Assembly (NCBI GenBank): GCA_037013495.1
Contig: CM072810.1
Location: 26,627,843-26,691,842, forward strand
Reading direction: 5' to 3'
Length of the DNA: 64,000 bases
From: Hippophae tibetana
Lineage: Eukaryota; Streptophyta; Magnoliopsida; Rosales; Elaeagnaceae
The translations under genes were made by a program, and so were the position numbers. A model generated the notes under the pieces. The model saw only the letters and a program-made list of their open reading frames with translations, searched no databases and was not told the origin of the DNA. Shown here piece after piece: positions 1-10,600 of this stretch. The first letter of the stretch is position 1; every line of letters begins with the position of its first letter.

Positions 1-53
1 TCTTGGCCACTAGTGATGTAGTTCGAAAGCCTGCCCAACATATTCATTTAACA

Positions 54-158
54 GTAAGTTCAATTGGCTTGTACATGGACTTAAGTAAATTAATTTGGCA
101 TGAAAATGATACGGTAGTATTGGAATGATTTTCTCATTCTAATTTTCTCTACTAATAG
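54..158 (+). other. Intron-like segment in each monomer (representative copy)
   Basis: A donor-like 'aca|gtaagtt' and an acceptor-like 'tttgctaatag|gt' (A form 'ctctactaatag|gt') bracket 105 bp in nearly every unit. A 'ctaat' about 17 nt before the AG could serve as a branch point, with a pyrimidine-rich stretch between. Joining the flanks does not extend any reading frame: the plus frame stops eight codons later. It may be a chance feature of AT-rich DNA or a relic of a gene-derived ancestor. No expression evidence is available. Confidence 0.25.
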
Positions 159-208
159 GTCTACCCAAGTTTTAAAAGTAGTTGATTATGTTTGAAAAAT
201 ATGCAAAC

Positions 209-222
209 ACTTTGTCCAAAGT
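209..222. other. Conserved 14-bp dyad in each monomer (representative copy)
   Basis: The sequence 'actttgtccaaagt' is a perfect inverted repeat: arms ACTTTG and CAAAGT around TC. It lies in the most constant part of the unit and is present in nearly all copies. Exceptions I noticed are the units at 25958 ('acattg'), 31268 and 32448 ('actttttcc'), and 38935 and 46007 ('ccaaaatt'). Such a dyad could bind a dimeric protein, but that is inference. Confidence 0.6.
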
Positions 223-404
223 TTCATCCTCTTGCATGATATAGATTTCAAAATTTCCATTCAACTATATAATTATAGATTTATTTCATCGTTGAAATGC
301 CTATATGAGTGCTATCCAAAATGTTTCATGTTCTTTTGAAGAAGGTAAATTTTAAATTCAACTTAATAATCATTTTAGAGATCGAATTACCTTTTTTTTA
401 ATAT

Positions 405-417
405 CCCTGAAAAAGGG
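405..417. other. Short inverted repeat CCCT-GAAAA-AGGG (representative copy)
   Basis: Four-base arms flank a five-base loop just after the T-tract of each unit. In units reading 'agggactc' (for example 16331 onward) the stem extends to five pairs (TCCCT/AGGGA). Variants reading 'cccttaaaaaggg' keep the arms, but units with 'atatctatg' (48367, 51316, 54853, 57211, 60748, 62518) lose the left arm. The stem is short, so structural relevance is doubtful. Confidence 0.35.
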
Positions 418-590
418 TCTCTTCTTCCTATGAAATTTAGTAAATCTCACGGCAAGAAGAGCCACTTTCTCTTCATTGAGATTAGAGTCATCATTCCTAA
501 CAATTGGGTTAAAAACATGTTCGCTCGGACCACTATCCTTGATGTCTTAAGAGCCAAGTTCTCTCCCTTCTCGAAAGTATATTACTCTCA

Positions 591-1180
591 TCTTGGCCAC
601 TAGTGATGTAGTTCGAATGCCTGCCCAACATATTCGTTTAACAGTAAGTTCAATTGGCTTATACATGGACTTAAGCAAGGTAATTTCGCATGAAAATGAT
701 AAGGTAGTATTGGAATGATTTTCTCCATCTAATTTTCTTTGCTAATAGGTCCACCCAAGTTTTAAAAGTAGTTGATTACGTTTGAAAAATATGCAAAGAC
801 TTTGTCCAAAGTTTCATCCTCTTGCATGATATAGATTCTAAAATTTCCATTCAACTATATAATTATAGATTTATTTTATCGTTGATATGCCTCTATGAGT
901 GGTCTCCAAAATGTTTCATGTTCTTTTGAAGAAGTTTAATTTTAAATTCAACTTAATAATCATTTTAGAGCTCGAATTACCTTTTTTTTAATATCCCTTA
1001 AAAAGGGTCTCTTCTTCCTATGAAATTTAGTAAATCTCATGGCAAGTAGAGCCACTTTCTCTTCATTGAGATAAGAGTCATCATTTCTAACAATTGGGTT
1101 AAAAACATGTTCGCTCGGACCACTATCCTTGATGTCTTAAGAGCCAAGTTCTCTCCCTTCTCGAAAGTATATTACTCTCA
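591..1180 (+). repeat. Representative type B monomer
   Basis: This copy shows the alternative state at nearly every A/B diagnostic site: T, G, A, C and GG in the first 90 bp of the unit, 'aaggtag', 'tccatct', 'tttgctaat', 'gtccaccc', 'gattacg', 'caaagac', 'ttttatc', 'gttgatatgc', 'ggtctcc' and 'gaagttt'. Type B and its derivatives outnumber type A. Private marks here include 'gattcta', 'ctctatgag', 'cccttaaaaa' and 'ctcatgg'; the last three recur in the monomer at 10621, and the first two in the one at 11211. The joint switching of sites marks two old lineages, not independent mutation. Confidence 0.88.
963..1136 (-). other. Recurrent open minus-strand frame, 58 codons, no ATG start (representative copy)
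   Basis: Between a TAA (complement of 1137-1139) and a TGA (complement of 960-962) lies an open frame of 58 codons, present at the same phase in most units. It includes the acidic-then-basic run NEEKVALLAVRF followed by KFHRKKRP and a lysine-rich end. The charge pattern vaguely resembles the region before the zinc knuckle in some plant Ty1/copia Gag proteins, but this is an impression without alignment. A stop-to-stop run of this length is not unexpected by chance across six frames of a 590-bp AT-rich unit. I do not call it a gene. Confidence 0.2.
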
Positions 1181-2360
1181 TCTTGGCCACTAGTGATGTA
1201 GTTCGAAAGCCTGCCCAACATATTCATTTAACAGTAAGTTCAATTGGCTTGTACATGGACTTAAGTAAATTAATTTGGCATGAAAATGATACGGTAGTAT
1301 TGGAATGATTTTCTCATTCTAATTTTCTCTACTAATAGGTCTACCCAAGTTTTAAAAGTAGTTGATTATGTTTGAAAAATATGCAAACACTTTGTCCAAA
1401 GTTTCATCCTCTTGCATGATATAGATTTCAAAATTTCCATTCAACTATATAATTATAGATTTATTTCATCGTTGAAATGCCTATATGAGTGCTATCCAAA
1501 ATGTTTCATGTTCTTTTGAAGAAGGTAAATTTTAAATTCAACTTAATAATCATTTTAGAGATCGAATTACCTTTTTTTTAATATCCCTGAAAAAGGGTCT
1601 CTTCTTCCTATGAAATTTAGTAAATCTCACGGCAAGAAGAGCCACTTTCTCTTCATTGAGATTAGAGTCATCATTCCTAACAATTGGGTTAAAAACATGT
1701 TCGCTCGGACCACTATCCTTGATGTCTTAAGAGCCAAGTTCTCTCCCTTCTCGAAAGTATATTACTCTCATCTTGGCCACTAGTGATGTAGTTCGAATGC
1801 CTGCCCAACATATTCGTTTAACAGTAAGTTCAATTGGCTTATACATGGACTTAAGCAAGGTAATTTCGCATGAAAATGATAAGGTAGTATTGGAATGATT
1901 TTCTCCATCTAATTTTCTTTGCTAATAGGTCCACCCAAGTTTTAAAAGTAGTTGATTACGTTTGAAAAATATGCAAAGACTTTGTCCAAAGTTTCATCCT
2001 CTTGCATGATATAGATTTCAAAATTTCCATTCAACTATATAATTCTAGATTTATTTTATCGTTGATATGCCTATATGAGTGGTCTCCAAAATGTTTCATG
2101 TTCTTTTGAAGACGTTTAATTTTAAATTCAACTTAATAATCATTTTAGAGCTCGAATTACCTTTTTTTTAATATCCCTGAAAAAGGGTCTCTTCTTCCTA
2201 TGAAATTTAGTAAATCTCACGGCAAGTAGAGCCACTTTCTCTTCATTGAGATAAGAGTCATCATTTCTAACAATTGGGTTAAAAACATGTTCGCTCGGAC
2301 CACTATCCTTGATGTCTTAAGAGCCAAGTTCTCTCCCTTCTCGAAAGTATATTACTCTCA

Positions 2361-5300
2361 TCTTGGAAACTAGTGATGTAGTTCGAATGCCTGCCCAACA
2401 TATTCGTTTAACAGTAAGTTCAATTGGCTTATACATGGACTTAAGCAAGGTAATTTGGCATGAAAATGATAAGGTAGTATTGGAATGATTTTCTCCATCT
2501 AATTTTCTTTGCTAATAGGTCCACCCAAGTTTTAAAAGTAGTTGATTACGTTTGAAAAATATGCAAAGACTTTGTCCAAAGTTTCATCCTCTTGCATGAT
2601 ATAGATTTCAAAATTTCCATTCAACTATATAATTAGAGATTTATTTCGTCGTTGAAATTCCTATATGAGTGCTATCCAAAATGTTTCATGTTCTTTTGAA
2701 GAAGTTTAATTTTAAATTCAACTTAATAATCATTTTAGAGCTCGAATTACCTTTTTTTTAATATCCCTGAAAAAGGGTCTCTTCTTCCTATGAAATTTAG
2801 TAAATCTCACGGCAAGTAGAGCCACTTTCACTTCATTGAGATTAGAGTCATCATTCCTAACAATTGGGTTAAAAACATGTTCGCTCGGACCACTATCCTT
2901 GATGTCTTAAGAGCCAAGTTCTCTCCCTTCTCGAAAGTATATTACTCTCATCTTGGCAACTAGTGATGTAGTTCGAAAGCCTGCCCAACAGATTCTTTTA
3001 ACAGTAAGTTCAATTGGCTTATACATGGACTTAAGCAAGGTAATTTGGCATGAAAATGATAAGGTAGTATTGGAATGATTTTCTCCATCTAATTTTCTTT
3101 GCTAATAGGTCCACCCAAGTTTTAAAAGTAGTTGATTACGTTTGAAAAATATGCAAAGACTTTGTCCAAAGTTTCATCCTCTTGCATGATATAGATTTCA
3201 AAATTTCCATTCAACTATATAATTCTAGATTTATTTTATCGTTGATATGCCTATATGAGTGGTCTCCAAAATGTTTCATGTTCTTTTGAAGAAGTTTAAT
3301 TTTAAATTCAACTTAATAATCATTTTAGAGCTCGAATTACCTTTTTTTTAATATCCCTGAAAAAGGGTCTCTTCTTCCTATGAAATTTAGTAAATCTCAC
3401 GGCAAGTAGAGCCACTTTCTCTTCATTGAGATTGGAGTCATCATTCCTAACAATTGGGTTAAAAACATGTTCGCTCGGACCACTATCCTTGATGTCTTAA
3501 GAGCCAAGTTCTCTCCCTTCTCGAAAGTATATTACTCTCATCTTGGCCACTAGTGATGTAGTTCGAATGCCTGCCCAACATATTCGTTTAACAGTAAGTT
3601 CAATTGGCTTATACATGGACTTAAGCAAGGTAATTTGGCATGAAAATGATAAGGTAGTATTGGAATGATTTTCTCCATCTAATTTTCTTTGCTAATAGGT
3701 CCACCCAAGTTTTAAAAGTAGTTGATTACGTTTGAAAAATATGCAAAGACTTTGTCCAAAGTTTCATCCTCTTGCATGATATAGATTTCAAAATTTCCAT
3801 TCAACTATATAATTAGAGATTTATTTCGTCGTTGAAATTCCTATATGAGTGCTATCCAAAATGTTTCATGTTCTTTTGAAGAAGTTTAATTTTAAATTCA
3901 ACTTAATAATCATTTTAGAGCTCGAATTACCTTTTTTTTAATATCCCTGAAAAAGGGTCTCTTCTTCCTATGAAATTTAGTAAATCTCACGGCAAGTAGA
4001 GCCACTTTCACTTCATTGAGATTAGAGTCATCATTCCTAACAATTGGGTTAAAAACATGTTCGCTCGGACCACTATCCTTGATGTCTTAAGAGCCAAGTT
4101 CTCTCCCTTCTCGAAAGTATATTACTCTCATCTTGGCCACTAGTGATGTAGTTCGAAAGCCTGCCCAACAGATTCTTTTAACAGTAAGTTCAATTGGCTT
4201 ATACATGGACTTAAGCAAGGTAATTTGGCATGAAAATGATAAGGTAGTATTGGAATGATTTTCTCCATCTAATTTTCTTTGCTAATAGGTCCACCCAAGT
4301 TTTAAAAGTAGTGGATTACGTTTGAAAAATATGCAAAGACTTTGTCCAAAGTTTCATCCTCTTGCATGATATAGATTTCAAAATTTCCATTCAACTATAT
4401 AATTCTAGATTTATTTTATCGTTGATATGCCTATATGAGTGGTCTCCAAAATGTTTCATGTTCTTTTGAAGAAGTTTAATTTTAAATTCAACTTAATAAT
4501 CATTTTAGAGCTCGAATTACCTTTTTTTTAATATCCCTGAAAAAGGGTCTCTTCTTCCTATGAAATTTAGTAAATCTCACGGCAAGTAGAGCCACTTTCT
4601 CTTCATTGAGATTAGAGTCATCATTCCTAACAATTGGGTTAAAAACATGTTCGCTCGGACCACTATCCTTGATTTCTTAACAGCCAAGTTCTCTCCCTTC
4701 TCGAAAGTATATTACTCTCATCTTGGCCACTAGTGATGTAGTTCGAATGCCTGCCCAACAGATTCATTTAACAGTAAGTTCAATTGGCTTATACATGGAC
4801 TTAAGCAAGGTAATTTGGCATGAAAATGATAAGGTAGTATTGGAATGATTTTCTCCATCTAATTTTCTTTGCTAATAGGTCCACCCAAGTTTTAAAAGTA
4901 GTTGATTACGTTTGAAAAATATGCAAAGACTTTGTCCAAAGTTTCATCCTCTTGCATGATATAGATTTCAAAATTTCCATTCAACTATATAATTAGAGAT
5001 TTATTTCGTCGTTGAAATTCCTATATGAGTGCTATCCAAAATGTTTCATGTTCTTTTGAAGAAGTTTAATTTTAAATTCAACTTAATAATCATTTTAGAG
5101 CTCGAATTACCTTTTTTTTAATATCCCTGAAAAAGGGTCTCTTCTTCCTATGAAATTTAGTAAATCTCACGGCAAGTAGAGCCACTTTCACTTCATTGAG
5201 ATTAGAGTCATCATTCCTAACAATTGGGTTAAAAACATGTTCGCTCGGACCACTATCCTTGATGTCTTAAGAGCCAAGTTCTCTCCCTTCTCGAAAGTAT

Positions 5301-7670
5301 ATTACTCTCATCTTGGCCACTAGTGATGTAGTTCGAAAGCCTGCCCAACAGATTCTTTTAACAGTAAGTTCAATTGGCTTATACATGGACTTAAGCAAGG
5401 TAATTTGGCATGAAAATGATAAGGTAGTATTGGAATGATTTTCTCCATCTAATTTTCTTTGCTAATAGGTCCACCCAAGTTTTAAAAGTAGTGGATTACG
5501 TTTGAAAAATATGCAAAGACTTTGTCCAAAGTTTCATCCTCTTGCATGATATAGATTTCAAAATTTCCATTCAACTATATAATTCTAGATTTATTTTATC
5601 GTTGATATGCCTATATGAGTGGTCTCCAAAATGTTTCATGTTCTTTTGAAGAAGTTTAATTTTAAATTCAACTTAATAATCATTTTAGAGCTCGAATTAC
5701 CTTTTTTTTAATATCCCTGAAAAAGGGTCTCTTCTTCCTATGAAATTTAGTAAATCTCACGGCAAGTAGAGCCACTTTCTCTTCATTGAGATTAGAGTCA
5801 TCATTCCTAACAATTGGGTTAAAAACATGTTCGCTCGGACCACTATCCTTGATTTCTTAACAGCCAAGTTCTCTCCCTTCTCGAAAGTATATTACTCTCA
5901 TCTTGGCCACTAGTGATGTAGTTCGAATGCCTGCCCAACAGATTCATTTAACAGTAAGTTCAATTGGCTTATACATGGACTTAAGCAAGGTAATTTGGCA
6001 TGAAAATGATAAGGTAGTATTGGAATGATTTTCTCCATCTAATTTTCTTTGCTAATAGGTCCACCCAAGTTTTAAAAGTAGTTGATTACGTTTGAAAAAT
6101 ATGCAAAGACTTTGTCCAAAGTTTCATCCTCTTGCATGATATAGATTTCAAAATTTCCATTCAACTATATAATTAGAGATTTATTTCGTCGTTGAAATTC
6201 CTATATGAGTGCTATCCAAAATGTTTCATGTTCTTTTGAAGAAGTTTAATTTTAAATTCAACTTAATAATCATTTTAGAGCTCGAATTACCTTTTTTTTA
6301 ATATCCCTGAAAAAGGGTCTCTTCTTCCTATGAAATTTAGTAAATCTCACGGCAAGTAGAGCCACTTTCACTTCATTGAGATTAGAGTCATCATTCCTAA
6401 CAATTGGGTTAAAAACATGTTCGCTCGGACCACTATCCTTGATGTCTTAAGAGCCAAGTTCTCTCCCTTCTCGAAAGTATATTACTCTCATCTTGGCCAC
6501 TAGTGATGTAGTTCGAAAGCCTGCCCAACAGATTCTTTTAACAGTAAGTTCAATTGGCTTATACATGGACTTAAGCAAGGTAATTTGGCATGAAAATGAT
6601 AAGGTAGTATTGGAATGATTTTCTCCATCTAATTTTCTTTGCTAATAGGTCCACCCAAGTTTTAAAAGTAGTGGATTACGTTTGAAAAATATGCAAAGAC
6701 TTTGTCCAAAGTTTCATCCTCTTGCATGATATAGATTTCAAAATTTCCATTCAACTATATAATTCTAGATTTATTTTATCGTTGATATGCCTATATGAGT
6801 GGTCTCCAAAATGTTTCATGTTCTTTTGAAGAAGTTTAATTTTAAATTCAACTTAATAATCATTTTAGAGCTCGAATTACCTTTTTTTTAATATCCCTGA
6901 AAAAGGGTCTCTTCTTCCTATGAAATTTAGTAAATCTCACGGCAAGTAGAGCCACTTTCTCTTCATTGAGATTAGAGTCATCATTCCTAACAATTGGGTT
7001 AAAAACATGTTCGCTCGGACCACTATCCTTGATTTCTTAACAGCCAAGTTCTCTCCCTTCTCGAAAGTATAATACTCTCATCTTGGCCACTAGTGATGTA
7101 GTTCGAATGCCTGCCCAACAGATTCATTTAACAGTAAGTTCAATTGGCTTATACATGGACTTAAGCAAGGTAATTTGGCATGAAAATGATAAGGTAGTAT
7201 TGGAATGATTTTCTCCATCTAATTTTCTTTGCTAATAGGTCCACCCAAGTTTTAAAAGTAGTTGATTACGTTTGAAAAATATGCAAAGACTTTGTCCAAA
7301 GTTTCATCCTCTTGCATGATATAGATTTCAAAATTTCCATTCAACTATATAATTCTAGATTTATTTTATCGTTGATATGCCTATATGAGTGGTCTCCAAA
7401 ATGTTTCATGTTCTTTTGAAGCAGTTTAATTTTAAATTCAACTTAATAATCATTTTAGAGCTCGAATTACCTTTTTTTTAATATCCCTTAAAAAGGGTCT
7501 CTTCTTCCTATGAAATTTAGTAAATCTCACGGCAAGTAGAGCCACTTTCTCTTCATTGAGATAAGAGTCATCATTTCTAACAATTGGGTTAAAAACATGT
7601 TCGCTCGGACCACTATCCTTGATGTCTTAAGAGCCAAGTTCTCTCCCTTCTCGAAAGTATATTACTCTCA
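2361..7670 (+). repeat. C-D dimer block (1180-bp higher-order repeat)
   Basis: Monomers 5-13 alternate between a C form and a D form. C is B-like in its first ~260 bp, then A-like with 'aattagagat', 'ttatttcgtc', 'gttgaaattc' and 'gctatcc'. D is B-like with 'gattctttta'. Copies at 4131, 5311 and 6491 share 'gtggattacg' and 'gatttcttaacag', and those at 4721 and 5901 share 'gattcattta' plus the C second half, so 4131-5310 and 5311-6490 are near-identical dimers and 6491 starts a third. The next monomer (7081) begins like C but reverts to the B second half. Monomer 5 has 'ttggaaac' and monomer 6 'ttggcaac' at the unit start, marks that recur at 12981 and 13571. Confidence 0.88.
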
Positions 7671-10600
7671 TCTTGGCCACTAGTGATGTAGTTCGAAAGC
7701 CTGCCCAACATATTCATTTAACAGTAAGTTCAATTGGCTTGTACATGGACTTAAGTAAATTAATTTGGCATGAAAATGATACGGTAGTATTGGAATGATT
7801 TTCTCATTCTAATTTTCTCTACTAATAGGTCTACCCAAGTTTTAAAAGTAGTTGATTATTTTTGAAAAATATGCAAACACTTTGTCCAAAGTTTCATCCT
7901 CTTGCATGATATAGATTTCAAAATTTCCATTCAACTATATAATTATAGATTTATTTCATCGTTGAAATGCCTATATGAGTGCTATCCAAAATGTTTCATG
8001 TTCTTTTGAAGAAGGTAAATTTTAAATTCAACTTAATAATCATTTTAGAGCTCGAATTACCTTTTTTTTAATATCCCTGAAAAAGGGTCTCTTCTTCCTA
8101 TGAAATTTAGTAAATCTCACGGCAAGTAGAGCCACTTTCACTTCATTGAGATTAGAGTCATCATTCCTAACAATTGGGTTAAAAACATGTTCGCTCGGAC
8201 CACTATCCTTGATGTCTTAAGAGCCAAGTTCTCTCCCTTCTCGAAAGTATATTACTCTCATCTTGGCCACTAGTGATGTAGTTCGAAAGCCTGCCCAACA
8301 GATTCTTTTAACAGTAAGTTCAATTGGCTTATACATGGACTTAAGCAAGGTAATTTGGCATGAAAATGATAAGGTAGTATTGGAATGATTTTCTCCATCT
8401 AATTTTCTTTGCTAATAGGTCCACCCAAGTTTTAAAAGTAGTTGATTACGTTTGAAAAATATGCAAAGACTTTGTCCAAAGTTTCATCCTCTTGCATGAT
8501 ATAGATTTCAAAATTTCCATTCAACTATATAATTCTAGATTTATTTTATCGTTGATATGCCTATATGAGTGGTCTCCAAAATGTTTCATGTTCTTTTGAA
8601 GAAGTTTAATTTTAAATTCAACTTAATAATCATTTTAGAGCTCGAATTACCTTTTTTTTAATATCCCTGAAAAAGGGTCTCTTCTTCCTATGAAATTTAG
8701 TAAATCCCACGGCAAGTAGAGCCACTTTCACTTCATTGAGATTAGAGTCATCATTCCTAACAATTGGGTTAAAAACATGTTCGCTCGGACCACTATCCTT
8801 GATGTCTTAAGAGCCAAGTTCTCTCCCTTCTCGAAAGTATATTACTCTCATCTTGGCCACTAGTGATGTAGTTCGAAAGCCTGCCCAACAGATTCTTTTA
8901 ACAGTAAGTTCAATTGGCTTATACATGGACTTAAGCAAGGTAATTTGGCATGAAAATGATAAGGTAGTATTGGAATGATTTTCTCCATCTAATTTTCTTT
9001 GCTAATAGGTCCACCCAAGTTTTAAAAGTAGTTGATTACGTTTGAAAAATATGCAAAGACTTTGTCCAAAGTTTCATCCTCTTGCATGATATAGATTTCA
9101 AAATTTCCATTCAACTATATAATTCTAGATTTATTTTATCGTTGATATGCCTATATGAGTGGTCTCCAAAATGTTTCATGTTCTTTTGAAGAAGTTTAAT
9201 TTTAAATTCAACTTAATAATCATTTTAGAGCTCGAATTACCTTTTTTTTAATATCCCTGAAAAAGGGTCTCTTCTTCCTATGAAATTTAGTAAATCTCAC
9301 GGCAAGTAGAGCCACTTTCTCTTCATTGAGATTAGAGTCATCATTCCTAGCAATTGGGTTAAAAACATGTTCGCTCGAACCACTATCCTTGATTTCTTAA
9401 CAGCCAAGTTCTCTCCCTTCTCGAAAGTATATTACTCTCATCTTGGCCACTAGTGATGTAGTTCGAATGCCTGCCCAACAGATTCATTTAACAGTAAGTT
9501 CAATTGGCTTATACATGGACTTAAGCAAGGTAATTCGGCATGAAAATGATAAGGTAGTATTGGAATGATTTTCTCCATCTAATTTTCTTTGCTAATAGGT
9601 CCACCCAAGTTTTAAAAGTAGTTGATTACGTTTGAAAAATATGCAAAGACTTTGTCCAAAGTTTCATCCTCTTGCATGATATAGATTTCAAAATTTCCAT
9701 TCAACTATATAATTCTAGATTTATTTTATCGTTGATATGCCTATATGAGTGGTCTCCAAAATGTTTCATGTTCTTTTGAAGAAGTTTAATTTTAAATTCA
9801 ACTTAATAATCATTTTAGAGCTCGAATTACCTTTTTTTTAATATCCCTGAAAAAGGGTCTCTTCTTCCTATGAAATTTAGTAAATCTCACGGCAAGTAGA
9901 GCCACTTTCTCTTCATTGAGATTAGAGTCATCATTTCTAACAATTGGGTTAAAAACATGTTCGCTCGGACCACTATCCTTGATGTCTTAAGAGCCAAGTT
10001 CTCTCCCTTCTCGAAAGTATATTACTCTCATCTTGGCCACTAGTGATGTAGTTCGAAAGCCTGCCCAACATATTCATTTAACAGTAAGTTCAATTGGCTT
10101 GTACATGGACTTAAGTAAATTAATTTGGCATGAAAATGATACGGTAGTATTGGAATGATTTTCTCCATCTAATTTTCTCTACTAATAGGTCTACCCAAGT
10201 TTTAAAAGTAGTTGATTACGTTTGAAAAATATGCAAAGACTTTGTCCAAAGTTTCATCCTCTTGCATGATATAGATTTCAAAATTTCCATTCAACTATAT
10301 AATTCTAGATTTATTTCATCGTTGAAATGCCTATATGAGTGGTCTCCAAAATGTTTCATGTTCTTTTGAAGAAGGTAAATTTTAAATTCAACTTAATAAT
10401 CATTTTAGAGATCGAATTACCTTTTTTTTAATATCCCTGAAAAAGGGTCTCTTCTTCCTATGAAATTTAGTAAATCTCACGGCAAGAAGAGCCACTTTCT
10501 CTTCATTGAGATTAGAGTCATCATTCCTAACAATTGGGTTAAAAACATGTTCGCTCGGACCACTATCCTTGATGTCTTAAGAGCCAAGTTCTCTCCCTTC

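Larger units (their letters stand above)
1..590 (+). repeat. Representative type A monomer
   Basis: This copy shows the type A state at the linked diagnostic positions: A28, A46, G71, T86, A89-T90, C112, C149, A151, T162, T189, C208, A275, C287, A296, C312/A314 and G345/A347. It also has 'gagatcg' where most monomers read 'gagctcg', so it lacks the SacI site, and 'caagaagag' where most have 'caagtagag'. Monomer 3 (1181-1770) looks identical. Type A-like copies recur throughout, for example at 7671, 15931, 21239, 24778, 28318, 30678, 34809 and 35988. The phase used is arbitrary; the repeat has no natural start. Confidence 0.9.
1..2360 (+). repeat. Two A-B dimers (1180-bp higher-order repeat)
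   Basis: Monomers alternate A, B, A, B. The stretch 1 to about 820 matches 1181 to about 2000 closely, including identical A monomers and the B mark 'ttcgcatg'. The two B copies then diverge: the first has 'gattcta', 'ctctatgag' and 'cccttaaaaa', while the second has 'gatttca', 'ctatatgag', 'gacgttt' and 'ccctgaaaaa'. So the 1180-bp duplication does not span two complete dimers, or the second half was later converted by another B copy. Confidence 0.85.

Noticed and set aside
4..31. Internal pol III promoter or tRNA-like sequence ('tggccactagtg' then 'gttcgaa')
   Set aside because: The B-box-like part misses the conserved final C, the A-box-like part does not fit, and the spacing of about 10 bp is far too short. 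No cloverleaf can be drawn.
266..273. TATA-box-like 'tatataat' in each unit
   Set aside because: Expected often in DNA this AT-rich; no linked initiator or gene.
280..285. Poly(A) signal AATAAA on the minus strand (plus 'tttatt')
   Set aside because: Present in every unit but common by chance in AT-rich sequence, and no supported transcript ends there.
514..521. Palindrome 'aacatgtt' conserved in the units
   Set aside because: Eight bases are too few to argue for function. It lies in a generally well-conserved part of the unit.
511..535. CENP-B box-like sequence around 'gttcgctcggacc'
   Set aside because: It shares TTCG and CGG elements but not the required spacing and A position of the 17-bp CENP-B box on either strand.
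1..590. Internal subrepeats of the monomer (for example 2 x 295 bp)
   Set aside because: Comparing the two halves of the unit shows only short coincidences such as 'caattgg' and 'cttaag' occurring twice. No consistent subperiod.
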